The translations under genes were made by a program, and so were the position numbers. A stretch of 64,000 nt of DNA from Chelativorans sp. (lineage in GTDB: Bacteria > Pseudomonadota > Alphaproteobacteria > Rhizobiales > Rhizobiaceae), in the NCBI RefSeq assembly GCF_031180965.1, contig NZ_JAPSLH010000005.1:86284-150283 (forward strand). The letters run 5' to 3'. Shown one piece after another: positions 57,999 through 64,000 of this stretch. A model generated the notes under the pieces. The model was not told the DNA's origin. It did not search any database and was given only the letters and a program-made list of their open reading frames with translations. Position 1 is the stretch's first letter, and the number at the start of each line of letters is the position of its first letter.

Positions 57999-58601
57999 AT
58001 GTCTCAGGCGATTGCTTCTCGACCGCTCGTATCCCTTGCGCTGCCCGATTCGGGCGCGGGGCGCCTCTTTGCGCAGGCCTTTCTCGTAGTGGCCGGCACG
58101 CTGGCGCTCACGCTCTCGGCCAAGATGAAGGTCGTGCTCGGGCCGGTCGACATGTCGCTGCAGACCCTGGCGATCCTGCTGATCGCCGCCTGCTTCGGTT
58201 TCCGGCTCGGCGTCGCAACGCTCCTCCTCTATCTGGCGGAGGGGGCAATGGGGCTTCCGGTCTTCCAGAGCACGCCGGAGAAGGGCATCGGCCTTGCCTA
58301 TATGGCGGGTCCCACCGGCGGCTACCTTGTCGGCTTTGCGGCGATGGCGGCGATTGTCGGCTATGCGGCTGATCGGGGATGGGACCGCAATGTGGTCAAG
58401 CTCCTCGGCAGCATGCTTGCAGCCGAGGCGGCGATGATGGCGCTCGGCTTCGGGTGGCTGGCGGTTCTGATCGGCGCCGAGGGCGCCTGGACATTCGGCG
58501 TGGTGCCCTTCATCGTGCCGGACCTGATCAAGATCGGGCTGGCGGCCTGCCTCGTGCCGGCGGGATGGGCGGCTCTGCGGGGCCTCGGCGTCGGCCGTTA
58601 A
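57999..58601 (+). CDS. bioY: BioY biotin transporter (ECF S component)
   Basis: 200 residues from the ATG at 57999 with GGAGG four bases upstream. Six helices; the biotin-specific S component of an energy-coupling factor transporter. The family pattern AKMKVVLGPVDMSLQTLAILLIAACFGFRLGVATLLLYLAEGAMGLPVF (about 41-88, in pieces) and AGPTGGYLVGFAAMA are diagnostic. No bioM/bioN gene is adjacent, so it probably works alone or with a shared energising module. Upstream, a perfect palindrome GCGAATTCGC lies at 57965-57974. It is followed by a strong terminator. Confidence 0.94.
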   Translation: MSQAIASRPLVSLALPDSGAGRLFAQAFLVVAGTLALTLSAKMKVVLGPVDMSLQTLAILLIAACFGFRLGVATLLLYLAEGAMGLPVFQSTPEKGIGLAYMAGPTGGYLVGFAAMAAIVGYAADRGWDRNVVKLLGSMLAAEAAMMALGFGWLAVLIGAEGAWTFGVVPFIVPDLIKIGLAACLVPAGWAALRGLGVGR

Positions 58602-58631
58602 ACCTTCCTGAAAGCCAGCCGGTGTAGAAAG

Positions 58632-58663
58632 AAGGCCATGGGCGTAAAGCCCGTGGCCTTTTT
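58632..58663 (+). terminator. Rho-independent terminator after bioY
   Basis: A 12-bp stem, AAGGCCATGGGC (58632-58643) with GCCCGTGGCCTT (58649-58660), one G.T pair, loop GTAAA, followed by TTT, so the run of T from 58659 is five long. It lies 30 bp after the bioY stop and just before galE, so galE must start from its own promoter or read-through. Confidence 0.88.
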
Positions 58664-58681
58664 GCTTCAATGAGGTTTGCC

Positions 58682-59671
58682 GTGGCGGTTCTGGTAACGG
58701 GCGGCGCCGGCTATATCGGCAGCCATATGGTCTGGGAACTGCTCGACCACGGCGAGGACGTCGTGGTGGTCGACCGCCTGTCCACCGGCTTCGACTGGGC
58801 GGTGCCGGACGCGGCGGAACTGGTCGTGGCAGATATCGGCGACCAGGCGCTCGTCGAGGAGGTTCTGAAGCGCCGCGCGGTGGATGCGATCATCCATTTC
58901 GCCGGGTCGGTGGTCGTGCCGGACTCGGTGGCCGACCCGCTCGGCTACTATCTGAACAACACGGTCAAATCGCGCGCGCTTATCGAAAGCGCGGTGCGCT
59001 GCGGGGTGAAAAACTTCATCTTCTCCTCCACTGCCGCCGTTTACGGCACGCCGCGGACCGACAGGGTCTCCGAGGACGAGCCGCTTCGGCCCGAATCGCC
59101 CTATGGCACGTCCAAGCTGATGACGGAGATCATGCTGCGCGACACCGCGGCCGCCCATGACTTCGCCTATACCGCGCTGCGCTACTTCAACGTGTCAGGC
59201 GCCGATCCGAAGCTGCGCACCGGCCAATCGACGAAAGGCGCCACGCACCTGATCAAGGTGGCCTGCGAGACGGCGACCGGCAGGCGGCCGCAGATGGAGG
59301 TGTTCGGGACGGACTATCCGACGCCCGACGGTACCTGCATACGCGACTACATCCATGTCTCGGACCTGGTGAACGCGCATTACCTGGCGCTGCAGCGCCT
59401 CCGCAATGGCGCGCCGAGCCTTGTCGCCAATTGCGGCTATGGCAGGGGGTACTCCGTCTTCGAGGTGATCGATGCGGTGAAGCGCGTCTCCGGCCGGGAC
59501 TTTCCGGTCGTGCTGAGCGGCCGAAGGCCGGGCGACGCAGTGGCCGTCGTGGCGAGCCCGGAACTTTGCATCGCCGAGCTTGGCTGGGCTCCCGCCCATG
59601 ACGACCTTGATGGAATCGTCCGCGACGCGTTGCGCTGGGAGGAGAAGCTGGCGCGGCGCAATCGGCAGTGA
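58682..59671 (+). CDS. galE: UDP-glucose 4-epimerase
   Basis: 329 residues from a GTG at 58682 with GAGG six bases upstream; an ATG at 58670 lacks a ribosome binding site and lies close to the terminator. Extended SDR: the NAD motif is VLVTGGAGYIGSHM (residues 3-16), FSSTAAVYG precedes the Tyr-x3-Lys pair in SPYGTSKLMTEI (Tyr about 141, Lys about 145), and LRYFNVSGADP follows. It interconverts UDP-glucose and UDP-galactose for polysaccharide synthesis. A phosphomannomutase-type gene lies at the end of the window, but not adjacent. Confidence 0.93.
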   Translation: MAVLVTGGAGYIGSHMVWELLDHGEDVVVVDRLSTGFDWAVPDAAELVVADIGDQALVEEVLKRRAVDAIIHFAGSVVVPDSVADPLGYYLNNTVKSRALIESAVRCGVKNFIFSSTAAVYGTPRTDRVSEDEPLRPESPYGTSKLMTEIMLRDTAAAHDFAYTALRYFNVSGADPKLRTGQSTKGATHLIKVACETATGRRPQMEVFGTDYPTPDGTCIRDYIHVSDLVNAHYLALQRLRNGAPSLVANCGYGRGYSVFEVIDAVKRVSGRDFPVVLSGRRPGDAVAVVASPELCIAELGWAPAHDDLDGIVRDALRWEEKLARRNRQ

Positions 59672-59821
59672 TTTAGCAGGCGGGGAGCTTCAACCAAGTC
59701 CCACCCGGCGCTGAAGGAGCCGGCAATACACGCCAGCGGGCCGCTTATTCCTCGTTGCGCCCTATCGCCGAAACCAATATATGAGCGGCTTCGACGGACT
59801 TGCCGGCCTCTCGGCTCGCAT

Positions 59822-59896
59822 TGGGGCGTCGCCAAGCGGTAAGGCAGCGGTTTTTGGTACCGCCATTCCCAGGTTCGAATCCTGGCGCCCCAGCCA
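59822..59896 (+). tRNA. tRNA-Gln (UUG anticodon)
   Basis: A full cloverleaf: acceptor TGGGGCG (59822-59828) pairs with CGCCCCA (59886-59892), discriminator G, and CCA is encoded (59894-59896). The anticodon arm GCGGT-TTTTGGT-ACCGC has the loop TTTTGGT, giving the anticodon TTG. The T arm is CCCAG-GTTCGAAT-CTGG(G)-like with GTTCGAATC. The last 14 bases recur at 61052-61065. Confidence 0.97.
59883..59896 (+). repeat. att-like 14-bp direct repeat, left copy (tRNA-Gln 3' end)
   Basis: TGGCGCCCCAGCCA, the last 14 bases of the tRNA-Gln gene including CCA, is repeated exactly at 61052-61065 in the same orientation. The interval is about 1.17 kb and AT-richer than the surroundings. Integrases commonly use tRNA 3' ends and leave such duplications; no integrase gene remains here. 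Confidence 0.75.
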
Positions 59897-59954
59897 TGCC
59901 TGTTTCTATAATAAAATCAATTGATTAGCGGGAGTGCCGAAACCGAAACCGGAA

Positions 59955-59985
59955 CACTTTTCCGGTGCATAAAGCCGGAAAAGTG
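59955..59985. repeat. Perfect 11-bp hairpin CACTTTTCCGG / CCGGAAAAGTG
   Basis: The left arm 59955-59965 and right arm 59975-59985 are exact inverted repeats around the 9-base loop TGCATAAAG. It lies 59 bp after the tRNA-Gln gene. There is no T-tract, so it is more likely a dispersed palindrome or a processing/stability hairpin than a terminator. Confidence 0.75.
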
Positions 59986-60007
59986 GAAGGGGGTGGCGCG
60001 CCGCCGC

Positions 60008-60826
60008 TTAATGTGCGTTTCGCGAAATCTCTGCATAATAAAGATAGAGCGACTTCTGCATCATGATTGGCAAGAGTTTCTTAAAAGAATAATAAAAAGA
60101 TCCCGCCAGTGCGATGAGTAGAAGAAAGACAATAGCCAATCCGATAATAAGTGGAGTAAAAGCATACGCTTCGAAGCCAAAGAAGTTTTGAATAACGTGA
60201 GTAGCTAGGTCTAACGAGAAAAACATAAGCGGTAGAATACCAAGTAGTGCGATAAACAGGAGCCCTCCGACCCATGGGTGCGGGCTCCTGTTTCTAATTG
60301 GTCCGTAACTCTTCGTCGTCGCCTTTACTGAAACAGCTTTAGATGGGCAGGTTGCAAGGCACTGAACAACCAAGCCATTTTTCGGTGGGATGTAGTCGAA
60401 GCTTAGAACTAAGCTCGTGAAGGCATCTTCCCCGTTTGAAAGAGCGTATTCCCCATTGTAGTCGTCCGCTTCTGCTATTTGAGCCTTGACAATCATTGGC
60501 TGCTCAAATCCGGCTTCGCGTAGCGTTATCCTAATTTTTGATCCTTCCGCGAGATGGCCAGGCTCGACGGCAATCGTTCCTTTGTTGTAGATTAAGATCG
60601 AAATGAGAAACAAGCTGTCCACCGAAATATTGTGAACGGAAAAATCAATATCGGAGAAACTCCCCACCTTCTATTTAACGAACAACGGCCTCGCAACTGC
60701 GTGGTAGTAAAGACGCTGATTAATTGCGTTTTTGCGGTGGGTATATATTGCGAAGAACAGCGAGAAAACGGTGACGGCTACCATCGTGAGCGAGACGGTG
60801 GGCGAGTTTACAATAGAAAAATCCAT
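60008..60826 (-). pseudogene. Membrane protein gene interrupted by one in-frame amber codon
   Basis: From an ATG at 60826 the minus strand encodes 51 residues with one helix (SLTMVAVTVFSLFFAIYTHR) and ends at TAG (60673-60671). The same frame continues directly after AAG with GTG at 60667 for another 219 codons: a soluble domain (KIRITLREAGFEQP, LSFDYIPPKNGLVV), then two strong helices (about 135-155 and 170-192 of this part) and an aromatic tail. Because the frame is unchanged and composition is continuous, this looks like one gene of about 272 codons broken by a nonsense codon. It lies in the AT-rich tRNA-Gln interval. Function unknown. Confidence 0.68.
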
Positions 60827-61162
60827 AGCGGCGCAACTCTTTTTTGGTGAACTGTGTATGAAGCTGTTAGGCGCGCGGTTCCACCGTTTGTTTCGCCTCG
60901 TCAAGTTACCAGCGTCGTATCACCTCGAAAAGAGGCGCGCGCGGCGGCCGGCCTTGCCAACGCCGGCACCCGTTATGCCGTCTTCTTATTAGCGCCTGAG
61001 AACAAAATAGGAACCAACTGCCTTGAGATGTCAAACACAGCGTGGCACTGTTGGCGCCCCAGCCACACCCTTCTCCAGGTAGATGCTAAATTTTTCAGGC
61101 GGAATTTATCCCCGCCTCTCAGCGCGCCCATATCCTTCCCTTCGGCCGAAAGAGAGGATGCC
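60827..61162. other. Intergenic region carrying the right att-like repeat
   Basis: 336 bp between the broken membrane gene and the DUF2793 gene. It contains the right copy of TGGCGCCCCAGCCA at 61052-61065. The left part is mixed in composition and the right part, from about 61066, returns toward the genome's usual GC with the promoter and ribosome binding site of the next gene. No ORF with coding character and no integrase is seen. Confidence 0.65.
61052..61065 (+). repeat. att-like 14-bp direct repeat, right copy
   Basis: An exact copy of the tRNA-Gln 3' end (TGGCGCCCCAGCCA) 1,169 bp downstream of the left copy, same orientation, outside any gene. Flanking bases do not match beyond the 14-mer. 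It is the expected distal junction of an element inserted at the tRNA 3' end. Confidence 0.72.
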
Positions 61163-62241
61163 ATGGACGCGACAGCAAATCTCAACCTTCCCTTCATCAT
61201 GCCTTCCCAGGCGCAGAAGCATGTGACCCACAACGACGCCCTGCTGCTGCTGGACAGCATCGTGCAGCTTTCGGTTCGCGGCCGGCATGTGGCTGCCCCG
61301 CCCGCCGAGCCGCATGCCGGCGACCGCTATATCGTGCCCGCCTCCGCCGGCGGCGAATGGGTCGGACGAGAGGGGAACGTGGCGGCTTTCCAGGATGGTG
61401 CCTGGATCTTTCTGGAGCCACGCGCGGGGTGGCAGGCCTGGGTTGCCGACGAAGGCGCGTTCGTTGTCTGGGACGGGACCGGATGGAATTCCTCCACCCC
61501 GGCGATTTCGCAGCTGCAGAACCTCGCGCTGCTGGGGATCGGCACGGAGGCGGACGGCCAGAACGTCTTTGCCGCCAAGCTGAACAAGGCGCTGTGGACG
61601 GGCAGAACCGCCGCGGAAGGGGGCGATGGCGACTTGCGCTACACGCTGAACAAGGAGGGCGCAGCCAATGTGCTCTCCCTGCTTCTGCAATCGGGCTTTT
61701 CGGCACGCGCTGAGCTCGGCCTCATGGGCGCAGACGATTTCTCCCTGAAGGTCAGCTCCGACGGCAGCCTGTGGCGCGAGGCTTTGAAGGTGGACCGCCA
61801 GACGGGTATCGCCTCGATGCCGGCCCTGCCGCGCTTCAAGGCTTTTACGAACTACGATAATTATGTGGGGCTGGCGGCCTGGACGAAGATCGGCATCAAC
61901 CAGGCCGAGTACAATGACCAGAACTGTTCGATGCTGCGAATGGCCGTTTCGTGGCGCCGGTGGCGGGCAGCTATCTCCTCGGTGCCTCGCTGCTCTACAA
62001 GGTCAATGCGAGCACGGATGCACGCATGCGCGGCCGGCTCGTTCTGAACGGGACGACCGAAATAAAGGGGGCACTAGGCGAGGTATCGGGTCCACATGAG
62101 TCGCTCGCGACCGCCCTGCAGCTTTCCACCATGACGCCGCTGGCCGCCGGCGACACTGTGGAGCTGCAGGGATATTTTCGCGGCGCCGACGGCTATTTCG
62201 CCGCCGGACACACCACGTTCTGGGGGGTGAAGGTGGGGTAG
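61163..62241 (+). pseudogene. DUF2793 protein with C1q-like C-terminus, broken by a single-base frameshift
   Basis: ATG at 61163 follows GAGG. The N-terminal part (LNLPFIMPSQAQKHVTHNDAL, then GDRYIVP and WEFL-like repeats such as FQDGAWIFLEPRAGWQAWV) is the DUF2793 domain found in prophage and gene-transfer-agent loci. At about 61923-61928 (AACTGTTCG) the frame shifts: one base over, the sequence reads FDAANGRFVAPVAGSYLLGA and continues to a stop at 62241 as a beta-rich C1q/TNF-like domain ending FWGVKVG. The span is 1079 bp, one base short of a multiple of three, so a one-base deletion (or sequencing error) is likely. A tail-fibre or adhesion role is plausible. Confidence 0.78.
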
Positions 62242-62262
62242 CCCAGACGCTGGCGCCTGGGC

Positions 62263-62676
62263 TCAGCTCCCGCCGGGGGCGGCCCAGGCGGGGGCGAGGT
62301 CGGTCTGGGCGAAGTCGTTTCCCTTGAAGAGCAGCGGCAGGTTCCACGTCTTCGCCAACGCATAGGCAAACAGATCGCCGAGATTCAGCGCGGCCGGATG
62401 GCCGTTTCCCTTGCCATAGAGGACGAAAGCCTCATAGGCGGCTTTCGCCTCCTCCGGACCGGGAGGGATGATTTCGAAGACGGGGCGCTCGATGAAGCGG
62501 TCGAGCGCCAGCACGCCCGCATGCCCCCTGCGGCTGTAAACCACCATCCGCGCCTCCACCACCGAGACCGTGCTGACGAGGACCTTATCCGTTCGCTTGA
62601 CCAGATCGAGGAAGGGGCCGCATTCCGGCTCGTCGAATTGGATCGCAAGGAGCGCCGATGTGTCGGCGACGATCAC
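62263..62676 (-). CDS. vapC: VapC-type PIN-domain toxin
   Basis: 137 residues from the GTG at 62676, whose bases overlap the stop of the antitoxin gene (GTGA). The PIN-domain acids are in IVADTSALLAI (Asp near residue 5), VSVVEARMVV (Glu), and NLGDLFAYALA (Asp), ending LPLLFKGNDF, the usual VapC closure. It is a Mg-dependent RNase that cleaves tRNA or rRNA in the family. It is paired with the upstream Phd/VapB-like antitoxin gene and lies next to accessory DNA. Confidence 0.92.
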   Translation of the reverse strand: MIVADTSALLAIQFDEPECGPFLDLVKRTDKVLVSTVSVVEARMVVYSRRGHAGVLALDRFIERPVFEIIPPGPEEAKAAYEAFVLYGKGNGHPAALNLGDLFAYALAKTWNLPLLFKGNDFAQTDLAPAWAAPGGS

Positions 62677-62939
62677 TTTGGCAGGCCCCACTCGTCCCAT
62701 TCGAGCGGATCGAACGCGTCGGGACGGTCGGGAATGCGGTGCATCTCGGCCACGATGGCGTCCAGGAGACGAGCTTCCTCTTCCCGCACCGGCTTCGCGG
62801 GTACTTTTCCCGTCTCCTCTGCCTTTACCAGCTTAGCGACGGGCTTGCCCCGGTTGGCGATGATGACTTCCTCGCCGGCCGCAGCGGTCTTCACCAGTTC
62901 GGAGAGCCGGTTCTTAGCTTCCAGAATGTTGACCTGCAT
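62673..62939 (-). CDS. vapB: Phd/YefM-type antitoxin (VapB)
   Basis: 88 residues. The N-terminal Phd/YefM fold is clear: MQVNILEAKNRLSELVKTAAAGEEVIIANRGKPVAKLV (residues 1-38, in pieces), which binds DNA and the toxin. The C-terminal tail (about 45-88), ending DPLEWDEWGLPK, is acidic and would wrap the VapC toxin. The stop overlaps the toxin start, the typical coupled arrangement. It probably represses its own promoter together with the toxin. Confidence 0.92.
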   Translation of the reverse strand: MQVNILEAKNRLSELVKTAAAGEEVIIANRGKPVAKLVKAEETGKVPAKPVREEEARLLDAIVAEMHRIPDRPDAFDPLEWDEWGLPK

Positions 62940-63012
62940 GGCGCATTTTCCTGATTCTGGCCAACAAGGCTAGGATAGATGGCCAGGAATGTAGAGCGCG
63001 TCGCGTGATTTG

Positions 63013-64000
63013 TCAGCCCCTGGCCTCAATCAGCCCGCGCAGCTCCTGCACCTTTTCGTCCAGGAGCCTCTGGTCTGCCCGCGTCTCGACATTGAGCCGC
63101 AGGAGCGGCTCGGTGTTCGAGGCGCGCAGGTTGAAGCGCCAGTCGTCGAAGGCCATGCCGAGGCCGTCGATGGTCTCCAGTTGCGGATTGAAGCGCTGGT
63201 AGTGCTCGGCCACGCGCTGCTGCACAGCTTTGGCATCGGCAACGGTGAAGTTGATCTCGCCGGAGCAGGGGAACTTGGCGATACGTTCTTCCAGAAGATC
63301 GGCGAGCCGTTCTCCGGTGGCGGAGAGTTCGCAGACCACGTCGAGCCAGGTCAGCATGCCCGAATCACAATAGGCGAAGTCGCGGAAATAATGATGCGCG
63401 CTCATCTCGCCGCCGTAGATGGCGTTCTCCTCGCGCATCATCTGTTTGAAATAGGCATGGCCCGTGCGGCAGGGTTTTGCAACGCCGCCGGCGCTTTCCA
63501 CGACGTCGATCGTGTTCCAGGTGAGGCGCGGATCGTAGAGGATCGTGGCGCCCGGCGCCTTCTTGAGCATGCGCTGCGCGATCATGCCGACGAGGTAATA
63601 GCCCTCGACGAAGCGGCCTTTGTGGTCATAGAGGAAGCAGCGGTCGAAATCGCCGTCCCAGGCGATGGCGACGTCGGCGCCATGCTCGACGACCGCCCGG
63701 CTCGCCTTCTCACGTTTTTCCGGCAAGAGCGGGTTGGGGACACCGTTGGGAAGCCACGGATTTGGCTCATGGTCGATCTTGATGAAGGTGAAGGGCAGGT
63801 GCTTTTCCAAGAGATCGATGATGGGCCCGGCGCAGCCATTGCCGGCATGGCAGACGATCTTCATCGGCTTCAGGTCCTGCCCGGCCACCTCTTCGAGCAG
63901 CCGCTCGATATAGGCATTGCGGTCGCACACCGGATGCAGCCTGCCGCGCTCCTCATAGCTCGTCGCGGCGGGAAAAACCGTGTCCGAGCGCATCAGCGTT
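63013..64000 (-). CDS. Phosphomannomutase/phosphoglucomutase-type enzyme, C-terminal part
   Basis: The frame is open to the window's end (about 329 codons visible), so the N-terminus with the phosphoserine loop lies outside. An alpha-D-phosphohexomutase: metal loop DGDFDRCFLYD, sugar-binding GGEMSAHHYFRDFAYCDSG and phosphate-binding RASNTEPLLRLNVE. The CHAGNGCAGPIIDLLE block and length suit ManB/AlgC-like bifunctional enzymes making mannose-1-P and glucose-1-P for surface polysaccharides. Which sugar is preferred cannot be told. It is 73 bp from the vapB start, same strand. Confidence 0.9.
   Translation of the reverse strand, partial: TLMRSDTVFPAATSYEERGRLHPVCDRNAYIERLLEEVAGQDLKPMKIVCHAGNGCAGPIIDLLEKHLPFTFIKIDHEPNPWLPNGVPNPLLPEKREKASRAVVEHGADVAIAWDGDFDRCFLYDHKGRFVEGYYLVGMIAQRMLKKAPGATILYDPRLTWNTIDVVESAGGVAKPCRTGHAYFKQMMREENAIYGGEMSAHHYFRDFAYCDSGMLTWLDVVCELSATGERLADLLEERIAKFPCSGEINFTVADAKAVQQRVAEHYQRFNPQLETIDGLGMAFDDWRFNLRASNTEPLLRLNVETRADQRLLDEKVQELRGLIEARG

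Overview
The window is GC-rich chromosomal DNA, almost fully coding, from an alphaproteobacterium. Gene content and order point to Rhizobiales/Hyphomicrobiales, probably the Phyllobacteriaceae (Mesorhizobium/Chelativorans/Nitratireductor-like). The evidence is a CcrM-type GANTC methyltransferase, a coxBAFGC-type cytochrome oxidase cluster running into SURF1-ispH-thrB-rnhA, a thrC-M16 peptidase-GNAT-EAL block, dsbA-smc adjacency, a histone-deacetylase-like/xseB/DUF2277/dxs/tlyA run, and a RibB with a cysteine-less RibA-like tail. This placement comes from gene order and protein resemblance only; no database was searched.

Layout. 1-9.5 kb: a GNAT fragment, a six-helix membrane protein divergent from a membrane-tethered winged-helix regulator, a two-gene acyl-CoA dehydrogenase/enoyl-CoA hydratase operon behind an ACGT-type palindrome, pdxH, a DnaJ-like chaperone, fabI and small genes. 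9.6-13.9 kb: aroC and ribB separated by a large hairpin of short tandem repeats, then an MFS transporter divergent from its TetR regulator, with three copies of one 15-bp palindrome between them. 14-19.5 kb: deacetylase-like, xseB, DUF2277, dxs, tlyA and an RNA methyltransferase. 19.4-20.4 kb is a rearrangement scar: duplicated 3' ends of the flanking methyltransferase and tldD genes are joined at an 8-bp microhomology, beside a frameshifted monooxygenase-like gene. 20.4-31.3 kb: tldD, an IalB-like protein, the aa3 oxidase operon (ctaC, D, B, coxF, G, E), a terminator, then surf1-ispH-thrB-rnhA. 31.4-41.5 kb: mainly minus-strand genes (peroxiredoxin, DsbD-alpha-like, S10 peptidase, EAL protein, GNAT, M16 peptidase, thrC) with yqgE on plus. 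41.6-59.7 kb: a lipoprotein, two HAD hydrolases, ccrM, an alpha/beta hydrolase, mutY, a DciA-like DUF721 gene, dsbA, smc, ppdK, DUF1499, an MBL-fold hydrolase, bioY and galE.

59.8-63 kb is the accessory stretch. A tRNA-Gln(UUG) gene ends in a 14-bp sequence that recurs 1.17 kb downstream. The interval is visibly AT-richer and holds a membrane-protein gene interrupted by one in-frame amber codon, which looks like a small integration remnant. It is followed by a frameshifted DUF2793/C1q-like (tail-fibre type) gene and a Phd/VapC toxin-antitoxin pair. The window ends inside a phosphomannomutase/phosphoglucomutase-type gene.

Most of the window is core metabolism and needs no new system. The unexplained parts are the tRNA-Gln remnant, the methyltransferase/tldD scar, the aroC-ribB hairpin, and a 16-codon ORF with a near-ideal ribosome binding site that is coupled to surf1.
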